64,000 bases of DNA from W0P28-013 sp051878315 (lineage in GTDB: Bacteria; Bacteroidota; Bacteroidia; Bacteroidales; Paludibacteraceae), in NCBI GenBank assembly GCA_051878315.1, contig JBJEJW010000063.1, positions 1 through 64,000 of the forward strand, read 5' to 3'. The position numbers and the translations under genes were made by a program. This document shows, one piece after another, positions 43,422 through 51,534 of the stretch. Each line of letters begins with the position of its first letter. Position 1 is the first letter of the stretch. The notes under the pieces were generated by a model. It did no database searches. It had not been told where the DNA came from and saw nothing but the letters and a program-made list of their open reading frames with translations.

Positions 43422-45560
43422 ATGAAAAATAAAGATAAAAGGACAATACAACACGCAACGCTCATGTCGGCTGTGGCCGGTATTTTTGCCGAAATACCAA
43501 CCAAAACATTGAATTGTAAACAGTTGGCGCACGCTTTGGGATTGCATACCGAACTGCAACGGCGCTCGTTGAACGACGTTTTGACCGATATGTGCGATCA
43601 AGGCGCATTGATTCAGTTGGCACCCGGTAAGTATCGTATGAATTTACGTCAAAACCATGTAACGGGCATACTCGATCGCCAAACAGTGGCCAAAAAGACC
43701 TATTTGGTACCCGACGACGGCGGCGAACGAGTCTTTATTGCCGAACGCAGTATGGGGTGCGCACTCAATGGCGACCGCGTGCGTGTGTTGCTCTATCCGC
43801 GGCGTAAGGGATACGAGCAAGAGGGCGAAGTGGCGGAAGTACTCGAACGTGCCAAAACGGAATTTGTTGGCGTGCTTGAAATCAAATCGTCGTTTGCTTT
43901 CCTCAGCGTCGATCGCAAGCAACTTGTGCACGATATATTTATCCCGCTCGACAAACTGCATGGCGGCAAAAACGGTCAGAAATGTATTGCACGCATTGTC
44001 GAATGGGACGACAAAACCAAAAATCCTATCGGCGAAGTGGTCGATGTGTTGGGCTATGTAGGCGATAATAATACCGAGATGCACGCTATATTGGCAGAGT
44101 TTGGTCTTCCGTATAAATATCCGGCAGAGGTGGAAGCCGCGGCCGATAAAATCGATGCGGGCATAACGCCTGCTGAGATTAAAAAACGTATCGATATGCG
44201 CTCCGTTTGCACATTTACCATCGACCCGCGCGATGCCAAAGACTTCGACGATGCCCTATCGATTCGATTGCTCGACGATGGTTTATGGGAAATAGGCGTA
44301 CACATTGCCGACGTAACGCACTATGTAACCGAAGGCAGTATCATCGATAAGGAAGCCTATCGACGTGCCACGTCAGTCTATTTGGTTGATCGCACGGTGC
44401 CTATGCTGCCCGAACATTTGTGCAACGGCATTTGCTCGCTGCGCCCGAACGAAGAGAAATTGGCCTATTCCGTCATCTTCCGCATGGACGATTTTGCCGA
44501 TGTGAAAGACTACACCATCGCACGCACGGTCATCAAATCCGACCGCCGCTTTACCTACGAAGAGGCGCAAGAACGCATCGAAACCGGACAAGGCGATTTT
44601 GCTGAAGAGTTGCTGAAACTCAATGAGTTGGCCAAAATCCTGCGCACGCAACGCTTTGCCAAAGGTGCCATCGCATTTGAACGTGTCGAAACGCGTTTCG
44701 ACATCGACGAAAACGGCAAACCGCTCAGTGTCTATTTCAAAGAGGCGAAAGATGCCAACAAGTTGGTCGAGGAGTTTATGCTGCTGGCCAACAAAACGGT
44801 GGCTACGCACATCGGCAAGCCCAAAAAACGCGGCGAGGAGCCCAAAACGTTTGTCTATCGCGTACACGACGTGCCGAATCCCGACAAATTGGCCAACTTG
44901 GCCGAATTTATCAAACGCTTTGGCTACAAAGTGAAAACGACGGGACGCAACACCGAAGTGTCGGCTTCCATCAATCATCTGTTGGACGAAGTGGAAGGCA
45001 AAAAAGAACAAAACCTGATAGAAACGCTCGCTATCCGCTCGATGGCAAAAGCCATTTACAGCACCGACAACTGCGGCCACTACGGTTTGGCGTTCAACTA
45101 CTATACGCACTTCACGTCGCCTATTCGCCGTTATCCCGACATGATGGTGCACCGCCTGCTCACGCGCTATCTCGACGGCGGCAAAAGCGTCGATGCCGTA
45201 ACGTGGGAAACCTATTGCAAGCACAGCAGCGATATGGAACAGTTGGCGGCCAACGCCGAACGCGCCTCCATCAAATACAAACAGGTGGAATTTATGACCG
45301 AACGCATCGGGCAGGTGTACGATGGTGTCATATCGGGCGTTACCGATTGGGGCATCTATGTGGAACTGAATGAAAATAAGTGCGAAGGCATGATTTCGGT
45401 GCGCGACTTGGGCAACGATTATTACATGTTCGACGAAAAAAACTATTGCATCGTCGGGCGCCATTCCGGCAAAAAATTTCAACTCGGCGATGCCGTAACC
45501 GTAAAAATTGCGCATACCGATTTGCTGAAAAAACAATTGGATTTACAACTTATAAACTAA
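43422..45560 (+). CDS. rnr: Ribonuclease R
   Basis: A 712-residue 3'-5' exoribonuclease for structured RNA turnover. Order: N-terminal helix-turn-helix-like region (~1-70), cold-shock OB domains, the RNB catalytic domain and a C-terminal S1 domain. The RNB active site shows FTIDPRDAKDFDDALSI with its four metal-binding Asp, and HFTSPIRRYPDMMVHRLL later. The S1 part is GQVYDGVISGVTDWGIYVEL. The start is set at MKNKDKRTIQHATLMS because the longer frame crosses the promoter. A SIMPL-domain gene follows after 6 bp. Confidence 0.96.
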   Translation: MKNKDKRTIQHATLMSAVAGIFAEIPTKTLNCKQLAHALGLHTELQRRSLNDVLTDMCDQGALIQLAPGKYRMNLRQNHVTGILDRQTVAKKTYLVPDDGGERVFIAERSMGCALNGDRVRVLLYPRRKGYEQEGEVAEVLERAKTEFVGVLEIKSSFAFLSVDRKQLVHDIFIPLDKLHGGKNGQKCIARIVEWDDKTKNPIGEVVDVLGYVGDNNTEMHAILAEFGLPYKYPAEVEAAADKIDAGITPAEIKKRIDMRSVCTFTIDPRDAKDFDDALSIRLLDDGLWEIGVHIADVTHYVTEGSIIDKEAYRRATSVYLVDRTVPMLPEHLCNGICSLRPNEEKLAYSVIFRMDDFADVKDYTIARTVIKSDRRFTYEEAQERIETGQGDFAEELLKLNELAKILRTQRFAKGAIAFERVETRFDIDENGKPLSVYFKEAKDANKLVEEFMLLANKTVATHIGKPKKRGEEPKTFVYRVHDVPNPDKLANLAEFIKRFGYKVKTTGRNTEVSASINHLLDEVEGKKEQNLIETLAIRSMAKAIYSTDNCGHYGLAFNYYTHFTSPIRRYPDMMVHRLLTRYLDGGKSVDAVTWETYCKHSSDMEQLAANAERASIKYKQVEFMTERIGQVYDGVISGVTDWGIYVELNENKCEGMISVRDLGNDYYMFDEKNYCIVGRHSGKKFQLGDAVTVKIAHTDLLKKQLDLQLIN

Positions 45561-45566
45561 AAAACT

Positions 45567-46271
45567 ATGGACAAAAATCGAATCATCGCAGCCTCTATTT
45601 TGGCTGCCGGCATCGTGGTGTGTGGCGTGTTGCTGATGTGCGCACTCTACAATTTTACCTATCGCGACCGTTGTGTTACTGTCAAGGGACTATCCGTCAA
45701 AGAGTTTCCGGCCGACAAAGTGGTTTGTCCGCTGGTGTTCAAAGAGATTGGCGACAACTTGCAGGAACTGTACACCAACATCAACACCAAAAACAAAATC
45801 ATCACCGATTTTGTGGAATCCTACGGCATTTCGGCCGACGACATCAGCATCGCTGCACCCGAAATCGTCGATTTGCAGGCCGACCGTTACCTCTCCGAGC
45901 GCCCGCCGTATCGCTACAATGTAACATCGGTGATTACCATCTCAAGCGCCGAAGTCGATAAGGTGAAACACCTGATGGCACAGCAGAGCGAATTGCTCAA
46001 AAAAGGCGTGGCGTTGGTAGCCGGCGACTATCGTTACAATGTTACCTACGACTTCACCGGACTGAACGACGTGAAACCGGCCATGATAGAAGAGGCCACC
46101 AAAAATGCACGCGCCGCCGCCGAAAAATTTGCCGCCGACAGCGATAGCAAACTCGGTCAGATAAGGCGCGCTTCGCAAGGGCAATGCTCCATTACCGACC
46201 GCGACGCCAATACGCCCGACATCAAGACAGTGCGCGTGGTTACAACCGTAGAATACTATTTGCACGACTAA
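45567..46271 (+). CDS. SIMPL-domain (DUF541) periplasmic/membrane-anchored protein
   Basis: A 234-residue protein. The N-terminus carries one hydrophobic segment (IIAASILAAGIVVCGVLLMC) that is a membrane anchor or uncleaved signal. The rest matches the SIMPL/DUF541 family (VTVKGLSVKEFPADKVVCPL ... ATKNARAAAEKFAADSDSKL), an envelope family of beta/alpha repeats seen in BP26/OMP28 of Brucella. The function is poorly known; oligomeric channel-like assemblies are reported. It sits between rnr and the C_GCAxxG_C_C gene, sharing one base with the latter. Confidence 0.88.
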   Translation: MDKNRIIAASILAAGIVVCGVLLMCALYNFTYRDRCVTVKGLSVKEFPADKVVCPLVFKEIGDNLQELYTNINTKNKIITDFVESYGISADDISIAAPEIVDLQADRYLSERPPYRYNVTSVITISSAEVDKVKHLMAQQSELLKKGVALVAGDYRYNVTYDFTGLNDVKPAMIEEATKNARAAAEKFAADSDSKLGQIRRASQGQCSITDRDANTPDIKTVRVVTTVEYYLHD

Positions 46272-46735
46272 TGATGAATATTGATGTAGAAAAACGGGCA
46301 GCGCAAGCCGAAAATTATTTCCGCGCGGGCTACAACTGCGCGCAGTCGGTCTATATGGCCTATGCCGATTTGTTCGATATGGATGTTGATATGGCAGCCA
46401 AAATCAGTGCACCGCTTGGCGGCGGCATGGGACGTTTGCGCGAAGTGTGCGGCGCGTGCAGTGGTATGTTTCTGCTGGCAGGGCTGGCCATTCCGGCCAA
46501 TAACCCCGCCGACAAAGAGGCCAAAGCCGACAACTATCGCTTGGTACAAGCATTGGCGGCCGAGTTCAAAGCCGAAAATGGATCGATTATCTGTCGCGAA
46601 CTGCTCGGACTTGACCACCGACATGACGAACCAACACCCGAAGCACGCACCGATGCTTATTACAAAAAACGCCCTTGCGCCGAGTTGGTACATATCGCTG
46701 CCGAAATTGTAGGAAAAAAACTCGCAGACTTATAA
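46271..46735 (+). CDS. C_GCAxxG_C_C family protein
   Basis: A 154-residue protein with the cysteine spacing that names the family: YNCAQSV, then VCGACSGMFLLAGL, ICRELLG and PCAELV. The conserved cysteines suggest a redox or metal-binding role, and members are often found near thioredoxin or electron-transfer genes, but the activity is unknown. Two adjacent ATG codons (46271 and 46274) are possible starts; the first overlaps the previous stop by one base. Confidence 0.88.
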   Translation: MMNIDVEKRAAQAENYFRAGYNCAQSVYMAYADLFDMDVDMAAKISAPLGGGMGRLREVCGACSGMFLLAGLAIPANNPADKEAKADNYRLVQALAAEFKAENGSIICRELLGLDHRHDEPTPEARTDAYYKKRPCAELVHIAAEIVGKKLADL

Positions 46736-46755
46736 AAAGTTCCAAAAAAAATAGT

Positions 46756-46763
46756 TACATTTG
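46756..46763 (+). promoter_or_regulatory. -7 element for dtd
   Basis: TACATTTG, 16 bp before the dtd ATG. No convincing -33 is present. Confidence 0.5.
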
Positions 46764-46779
46764 CACACTGTAACAATTT

Positions 46780-47232
46780 ATGCGGATTCTGGTACAAAGG
46801 GTAGCATATGCGTCCGTTACCATTGACGGGAACGTGAAAGCGCAAATCGCCGAAGGATTGCTGGTGTTTGTTGGTATTGAAGATGCTGATAATCAGCAAG
46901 ATGTGGAGTGGTTGGTGAATAAGGTTGTCAACTTGCGCATTTTTGGCGACGAACATGGCGTGATGAATCGCTCGTTGCTCGATACGGGTGGCAACTTGTT
47001 GATAGTAAGTCAGTTCACGCTGCACGCATCGACGGCGAAAGGTAATCGCCCATCATACATCAAAGCCGCGAAGCCCGAGGTAGCGGCACCGTTGTACGAT
47101 AGTTTTTGTCGCATGGCTGCGCAAAAGTTAGGGAAACCCGTCATGACAGGCACATTTGGTGCCGATATGAAAGTGGAGTTGTTGAACGACGGTCCCGTAA
47201 CCATTTGGATAGATTCGAAACGCAGAGAGTAA
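46780..47232 (+). CDS. dtd: D-aminoacyl-tRNA deacylase
   Basis: A 150-residue enzyme that removes D-amino acids (and glycine mis-attached to tRNA-Ala) from tRNA. The two active-site motifs are present: IVSQFTLHAST (SQxxL) and LNDGPVTIWID (the Gly-cisPro motif region NxGPVT, here NDGPVT). The start MRILVQRVAYASVTIDG is canonical. Length is typical (~150). deoC follows after 30 bp. Confidence 0.97.
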   Translation: MRILVQRVAYASVTIDGNVKAQIAEGLLVFVGIEDADNQQDVEWLVNKVVNLRIFGDEHGVMNRSLLDTGGNLLIVSQFTLHASTAKGNRPSYIKAAKPEVAAPLYDSFCRMAAQKLGKPVMTGTFGADMKVELLNDGPVTIWIDSKRRE

Positions 47233-47262
47233 AAACAATATAATCATCTTAAATTATTTATC

Positions 47263-48147
47263 ATGGAAAAAATGAAAGAATTGTACGCACAGTACAACTG
47301 CAACCTGAGCGATGCCGAAGTGAAGGCCGCTGTCGAAAAAATTGTAGCCGAAAACTACGATGCCAACAACAACGTGGAAGTGTGGAAAAAATGTTTGAAT
47401 TCCATCGATTTGACTTCGCTGAATGGTACCGATACCGAAGACAAAATCGGTCGGATGATGCAGAAAGTCAACGATTTCCCGCAAAATTTCCCCGGTTTGC
47501 CAAATGTGGCTGCCGTGTGCGTTTATCCGGCATTGGTACCGGTGTCGCGCGCCGTACTCGAAAAAGATAACGGCGTGAACATTGCGGCGGTGGCTGCTTG
47601 TTTCCCTGCTTCGCAATCGTTCATCGAAGTGAAAGTGGCCGAAACGGCTATGACCGTCAAAGCCGGTGCCGACGAAATAGATGTGGTCATTTCCATCGGT
47701 AAATTTTTTAGCGGCTTACACAGCGAAGTGTACGACGAATTGCGCGAACTGAAAGCCGCTTGTGGCAAAGCACATCTGAAAGTGATTCTCGAAAGTGGCG
47801 CGTTGCGTTCGGCTGTCGAGGTGAAACAAGCATCGTTGTTGGCAATTGCGGCCGGTGCCGATTTCATCAAAACATCGACCGGCAAAACCGAACCGGCTGC
47901 CACACTCGAAGCAGCGTATGTCATGTGCGGCGCCATCAAAGAATATTACGAGAAGACCGGCATTAAAATCGGCTTCAAACCGGCCGGCGGCGTATCGACC
48001 ACCGAAGAGGCTGTGAAATTCTACAGCGTGGTGAAAGCCGTGCTCGGCGACGAATGGTTGAACAACAAACTGTTCCGTTTCGGAGCAAGCCGTTTGGCCA
48101 ACAATCTGCTCAGCAGCATCGAAGGCAAAGAGGTGAAATATTTCTAA
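47263..48147 (+). CDS. deoC: Deoxyribose-phosphate aldolase
   Basis: A 294-residue class I aldolase converting 2-deoxyribose-5-phosphate to acetaldehyde and glyceraldehyde-3-phosphate in nucleoside catabolism. Conserved text: NVAAVCVYPALV, KAGADEIDVVISIGKF, HLKVILESGAL, and DFIKTSTGKTE with the Schiff-base Lys, then KPAGGVSTTEEAV. It is longer than E. coli DeoC (259) through an N-terminal extension of ~35 residues, as in other Bacteroidales. Cotranscription with dtd is likely. Confidence 0.96.
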   Translation: MEKMKELYAQYNCNLSDAEVKAAVEKIVAENYDANNNVEVWKKCLNSIDLTSLNGTDTEDKIGRMMQKVNDFPQNFPGLPNVAAVCVYPALVPVSRAVLEKDNGVNIAAVAACFPASQSFIEVKVAETAMTVKAGADEIDVVISIGKFFSGLHSEVYDELRELKAACGKAHLKVILESGALRSAVEVKQASLLAIAAGADFIKTSTGKTEPAATLEAAYVMCGAIKEYYEKTGIKIGFKPAGGVSTTEEAVKFYSVVKAVLGDEWLNNKLFRFGASRLANNLLSSIEGKEVKYF

Positions 48148-48175
48148 ATCTGCTTTGGAAATATTTAGTAGGCAG

Positions 48176-48206
48176 GAACTCTTCGGTTACGGGGAGTTCT
48201 TTGCTT
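48176..48206 (+). terminator. Possible weak terminator after deoC
   Basis: GAACTC and GAGTTC form a short stem after deoC, followed by an interrupted T-rich tract. Stability is low. Confidence 0.35.
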
Positions 48207-48241
48207 GTTGCTCACGCTCCCCAAAAAATATGCCGACTGTT

Positions 48242-48273
48242 TTTGCATTTTGCCGTTTTTTGTTGTATTTTTG
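48242..48273 (+). promoter_or_regulatory. Promoter of the vanZ-dprA-recO unit
   Basis: TTTG at 48242-48245, a 20-bp spacer and TATTTTTG at 48266-48273: a full consensus match 17 bp before the first ATG. Confidence 0.8.
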
Positions 48274-48290
48274 CAACATCCTTTGGTTGA

Positions 48291-48686
48291 ATGCCCCAAA
48301 AATCGTGTGTAATGTATCGTTTGCTGACTTGTTATTGGAAAACGTTTTGTTTTAGTTGCATCATTGCGGTGGTGTCGTTGGTGCCGTTTTCGGCCGATAC
48401 GCTGCCGCACATGCCGCATGGCGACAAATGGGCACACCTTGTTTTGTATTTTGTTTTGTCGTTCATCTTGTTTGTCGATTTGTACCGACAAGCACCCCAA
48501 GACCGAGGCAAATGGATGTGGGTTGTGGTGCTGTATGCGTTGCTTTTGGGTGGATTGATGGAATTTTTGCAGGGCGTATGCACGGTGTCGCGCTCCGCTT
48601 CGTGGCTCGATTTGCTGGCCGATGTGATGGGTAGCGGCTTGTTTTGCTTTGCTGCGTATTTGTTTTTCTATTGGCGCCGACGATGA
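48291..48686 (+). CDS. VanZ-like membrane protein
   Basis: A 131-residue protein with about four hydrophobic helices. It matches the VanZ-like family: PHGDKWAHLVLYFVLSFIL with the conserved D-K-x-x-H, and GGLMEFLQGVCTVSRSASWL with E-x-x-Q and the S-R-x-x-x-x-x-D pattern. The function in Bacteroidota is unknown; VanZ itself gives teicoplanin resistance. An alternative start is the Met seven codons later. Its stop overlaps the dprA start by 4 bp (ATGA). Confidence 0.85.
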   Translation: MPQKSCVMYRLLTCYWKTFCFSCIIAVVSLVPFSADTLPHMPHGDKWAHLVLYFVLSFILFVDLYRQAPQDRGKWMWVVVLYALLLGGLMEFLQGVCTVSRSASWLDLLADVMGSGLFCFAAYLFFYWRRR

Positions 48687-49795
48687 TTCCTGACACACTA
48701 CGTTATCAGATAGGTTTGACGCTGTTGAACGGCATCGGACCGGTTAATGCTCGCAATTTGGTGGCCTATTTGGGCAGTCCCGAAGCGGTCTTTCGCGAAC
48801 GTCCCGAAACGTTGCGCAAAATTCAAGGTATAGGCGACTGCTTGGCCGACAACATCACGCACCAACAGGTGTTGGCTCGCGCCGACGAGGAGGTGGAGTT
48901 TGTGGTCAAATATGGCATCGATACGCATTTTTTTACCGACACCACTTATCCGTATCGGCTCAAAGAGTGTGCCGATGCGCCTGTTTTAATCTATTCAAAA
49001 GGGACGATCGACTTCAACTCGGGGCGTTTTTTGGCCGTGGTTGGTACGCGCAAATTGACTCCTTATGGCAAAGATCTGTGTCAGAGTATTGTGCGAGATT
49101 TGGCGCAGATGCAGCCTGATTTGACCATCGTCAGCGGCTTGGCCTACGGTGCCGATGTGGCGGCACATAAGGCGGCGCTCGACAACGGATTGCGCACTTT
49201 TGGCGTGGTGGCGCATGGGTTGGATCGTATTTATCCGTCGGCCAATAGAGTCGTAGCGCAGAAAATGATAGAGCAGGGCGGAGCCGTATTGACTGAATAT
49301 ACGAGTAAAACAGAGCCGTTGGCACCCAATTTTGTGGCGCGTAATCGCATTGTGGCAGGTCTGTGCGATGCCGTGTTGGTGGTGGAATCGGCACTGAAAG
49401 GTGGTTCACTGATAACAGCCGAGTTGGCCAACGACTACGATCGCGATGTGTTTGCCATCCCCGGACGCGCTACCGATGTGCAATCGCAGGGATGTAATCA
49501 ACTGATTTACAAAAATCAGGCGGTGTTGGTGCAGTCGGCCGATGATTTGGCAAACTTTATGTGCTGGAATACACAACCATTACCGCGTGAACGTCAACAG
49601 GAGTTGTTTGCGGCGCTGACAGCCGACGAGCAGGCCATAGTCGATGTGTTACGTACCGACGATGCGGTTTACATCAACCATTTGGCGCAACGTAGCGGCA
49701 TACCGTTGCAAAAAGTGTTGGGCTTGTTGGTTCAGATGGAGTTCAAAGGCTTGGTGCAGGCGTTGCCGGGCAGTCATTACAAAATGATGCTGTAG
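48683..49795 (+). CDS. dprA: DNA-processing protein DprA/Smf
   Basis: A 370-residue protein that loads RecA on incoming single-stranded DNA during transformation. An N-terminal helix-hairpin-helix-like region (LTLLNGIGPVNARNLVAYLG) precedes the Rossmann-like DprA core (VVGTRKLTPYGKDLC; IVSGLAYGADVAAHKAAL; FVARNRIVAGLCDAVLVVES; GGSLITAELANDYDRDVFAI). The C-terminal ~65 residues look like the winged-helix DML1 domain. The start ATG overlaps the vanZ-like stop; earlier codons in the frame lie inside that gene. recO follows after 2 bp. Confidence 0.96.
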   Translation: MIPDTLRYQIGLTLLNGIGPVNARNLVAYLGSPEAVFRERPETLRKIQGIGDCLADNITHQQVLARADEEVEFVVKYGIDTHFFTDTTYPYRLKECADAPVLIYSKGTIDFNSGRFLAVVGTRKLTPYGKDLCQSIVRDLAQMQPDLTIVSGLAYGADVAAHKAALDNGLRTFGVVAHGLDRIYPSANRVVAQKMIEQGGAVLTEYTSKTEPLAPNFVARNRIVAGLCDAVLVVESALKGGSLITAELANDYDRDVFAIPGRATDVQSQGCNQLIYKNQAVLVQSADDLANFMCWNTQPLPRERQQELFAALTADEQAIVDVLRTDDAVYINHLAQRSGIPLQKVLGLLVQMEFKGLVQALPGSHYKMML

Positions 49796-49797
49796 CC

Positions 49798-50514
49798 ATG
49801 TCGCACGTCGAAGCCATAGTGTTGCATGCGTTTCGTTACGGCGAAAGCAGCCATATTGTGCAGTTGTTGTCGCGCGAACACGGTTTATTGTCGTGTATGG
49901 TGAAGGGTACGCGTCGTCGCTCGCCGATGTCGCCGGTGCTGATGCAGCCGTTTTCATTAGTCGATGCGGTGATGGATGTGCGTCCTAACCGACAATTTCA
50001 ATTCCTGCGCGAGAGTGCGCCGTTGGCGTTGTACGACACTATTGCGAGTAATCCCGTAAAAAATGCTATGGCGCTGTTTTTGTGCGAAACGCTGTGTCGG
50101 GCGTTGCGCGAGTCGCCGGCCGATGCGCGTTTGTTCGATTTTGTGGCCGATTCGGTAGGTGTACTTAACCGCACGGAACAGGGCGTGGCCAATTTTCATT
50201 TGGTGTTTCTTATCAAATTGACCTATTTTTTGGGCTTTTTCCCGAATTTGAGCGATTTTCGGGCCGGTGTGTTTTTTGATATGGAAAATAGTTCGTTTGT
50301 GAGCGTGCGTACCAATGTTCATACATTGGATGTGGCACAAACCGAAGTGTTTGCCCAACTGATGCGCATGGATTATGCCAATATGTATCTGTTTGCAATG
50401 TCGGGAGCACAACGCAGCGATATTCTGGATAAGATTTTGATATACTACCGATTGCATCTGCCCGATTTCGGCGAAGTGAAGTCGTTCGATGTGTTGCGAC
50501 AACTGTTTGCCTGA
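49798..50514 (+). CDS. recO: DNA repair protein RecO
   Basis: A 238-residue protein that anneals single strands and helps load RecA in the RecFOR pathway. The N-terminal OB fold begins VEAIVLHAFRYGESSHIVQLL and continues HGLLSCMVKGTRRR. The C-terminal helical part matches the Bacteroidota form, which lacks a clear zinc-finger. It starts 2 bp after dprA. Two recombination mediators in one short operon suggests joint handling of single-stranded DNA. Confidence 0.93.
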   Translation: MSHVEAIVLHAFRYGESSHIVQLLSREHGLLSCMVKGTRRRSPMSPVLMQPFSLVDAVMDVRPNRQFQFLRESAPLALYDTIASNPVKNAMALFLCETLCRALRESPADARLFDFVADSVGVLNRTEQGVANFHLVFLIKLTYFLGFFPNLSDFRAGVFFDMENSSFVSVRTNVHTLDVAQTEVFAQLMRMDYANMYLFAMSGAQRSDILDKILIYYRLHLPDFGEVKSFDVLRQLFA

Positions 50515-50516
50515 AA

Positions 50517-50548
50517 TTTGCATAAACCGTAAAAAAGTGCTACTTTTG
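50517..50548 (+). promoter_or_regulatory. Promoter of the tRNA-Arg gene
   Basis: TTTG at 50517-50520, a 20-bp spacer and TACTTTTG at 50541-50548. It directly follows the recO stop and lies 12 bp before the tRNA. Confidence 0.8.
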
Positions 50549-50559
50549 CACTGTCATTC

Positions 50560-50631
50560 GGCCTTGTAGTTCAATGGATAGAATACGAGTTTCCTAAACT
50601 TTAGATCCGGGTTCGATTCCCGGCAGGGCTA
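50560..50631 (+). tRNA. tRNA-Arg (anticodon CCU)
   Basis: A 72-nt cloverleaf: acceptor GGCCTTG/CAGGGCT with G-U pairs, D-stem GTTC/GAAT, anticodon loop TTCCTAA (anticodon CCU, reading AGG), a 4-nt variable loop and T-arm CCGGG-TTCGATT-CCCGG. The discriminator is A and the CCA end is not encoded. The first anticodon-stem pair (C-U) is unpaired. It has its own promoter. Confidence 0.93.
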
Positions 50632-50671
50632 CAATGTTTTATATTCCTATCTTTTATATTTCCCGAAGAGT

Positions 50672-51208
50672 GTGAATCGTAAACTGAAAACCGAAGAAAT
50701 TTTGCGGCTGACGCCCGCGGAGTTTGCCGCTGCCGACAAGATTCCGCTTGTTGTTGTGCTCGACGATGTGCGCAGTTTGCACAATGTCGGGTCGGTGTTT
50801 CGCACGGCCGATGCTTATCGTGTGGAGCGGATAGTGCTGTGCGGCATCACCGCTACGCCGCCCAATGCCGAGATACACAAAACCGCTTTGGGTGCCGAAT
50901 TTACGGTTGTGTGGCAATATGCCGCCGATGCCGTTGCGGCGGTAGAGTCGCTCAAGGCCGATGGCTATGTGGTGTTGGCAGTCGAACAAGCCGAAGGTAG
51001 CATCAGCATGGACGACTTTGTGCCGGAGAGCGGGCGTAAATACGCCGTTGTGCTGGGCAACGAGGTGAAAGGCGTGCATCAAACCGTGGTCGATGCGAGC
51101 GATGCCTGCCTCGAACTGCCGCAGTTTGGCACGAAACATTCGCTCAATGTGAGCGTGGCGGCCGGCATCGTCATTTGGGAAATGGCCAAAATGTTCCGAA
51201 CGAAGTAA
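50672..51208 (+). CDS. TrmH/SpoU-family RNA methyltransferase
   Basis: A 178-residue SPOUT methyltransferase. The three motifs are LDDVRSLHNVGSVFRTADAY (motif 1 with the catalytic Arg), YAVVLGNEVKGVHQTVVDAS (motif 2) and LELPQFGTKHSLNVSVAAGI (motif 3, the knot). It is a minimal form without the N-terminal substrate-binding domain, and probably 2'-O-methylates a tRNA or rRNA ribose. The only start in good position is GTG at 50672, giving MNRKLKTEEILRL. It follows the tRNA gene by 40 bp. Confidence 0.9.
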   Translation: MNRKLKTEEILRLTPAEFAAADKIPLVVVLDDVRSLHNVGSVFRTADAYRVERIVLCGITATPPNAEIHKTALGAEFTVVWQYAADAVAAVESLKADGYVVLAVEQAEGSISMDDFVPESGRKYAVVLGNEVKGVHQTVVDASDACLELPQFGTKHSLNVSVAAGIVIWEMAKMFRTK

Positions 51209-51223
51209 CGAAAAAACGTGCGT

Positions 51224-51460
51224 TTATAGGTATTGTTGCATGTAAGTTTGTATCCTCTCGTCGATATGTTTCACATCGTTGAGATTGAGGCGTTGTTTGA
51301 TGATGTTTCGTCGTTGATGCAGCGTATTTGGTGCCATCCATAATAAGTGCGTAATGTCTAACGTGCTAAAATGTGCCCCGATAAGAAAAATAATGATGCA
51401 ATCCAATGTCGTTAACAGTGGATATTGCTGACGTATAGTTTGTAAAAAATCTTTGTGAAT
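51224..51460 (-). pseudogene. Remnant of a LuxR-type (Bacteroidales) transcription regulator, C-terminal helix-turn-helix only
   Basis: Read on the minus strand, about 80 codons (KDFLQTIRQQYPLLTTLDCI, then IIFLIGAHFSTLDITHLL and MAPNTLHQRRNIIKQRLNLN) match the C-terminal pattern of Bacteroidales regulators: F-L-x-x-[LI]-x-x-x-YP-x-LT, an I-x-x-LL helix and R-x-x-I-x-x-x-L. There is no ATG in frame; the upstream sequence becomes AT-rich noncoding DNA that holds the divergent promoter of the next gene. The N-terminal sensor part is gone. It fills most of the 326-bp gap between the methyltransferase and the secreted-protein gene; otherwise only the promoter is seen there. A short functional protein from the TTG at 51406 is possible but unlikely. 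Confidence 0.45.
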
Positions 51461-51474
51461 TATTTTATTTGTAT

Positions 51475-51505
51475 TTTGTTTGTATAAAATAATTTTATAC
51501 TTTTG
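51475..51505 (+). promoter_or_regulatory. Promoter of the secreted PKD-like protein gene
   Basis: TTTG at 51475-51478, a 19-bp spacer and TACTTTTG at 51498-51505. The leader would then be ~25 nt long if translation starts at the ATA at 51535. Confidence 0.75.
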
Positions 51506-51534
51506 CAGTAAAAATAATTTTATTTTTAATAACC

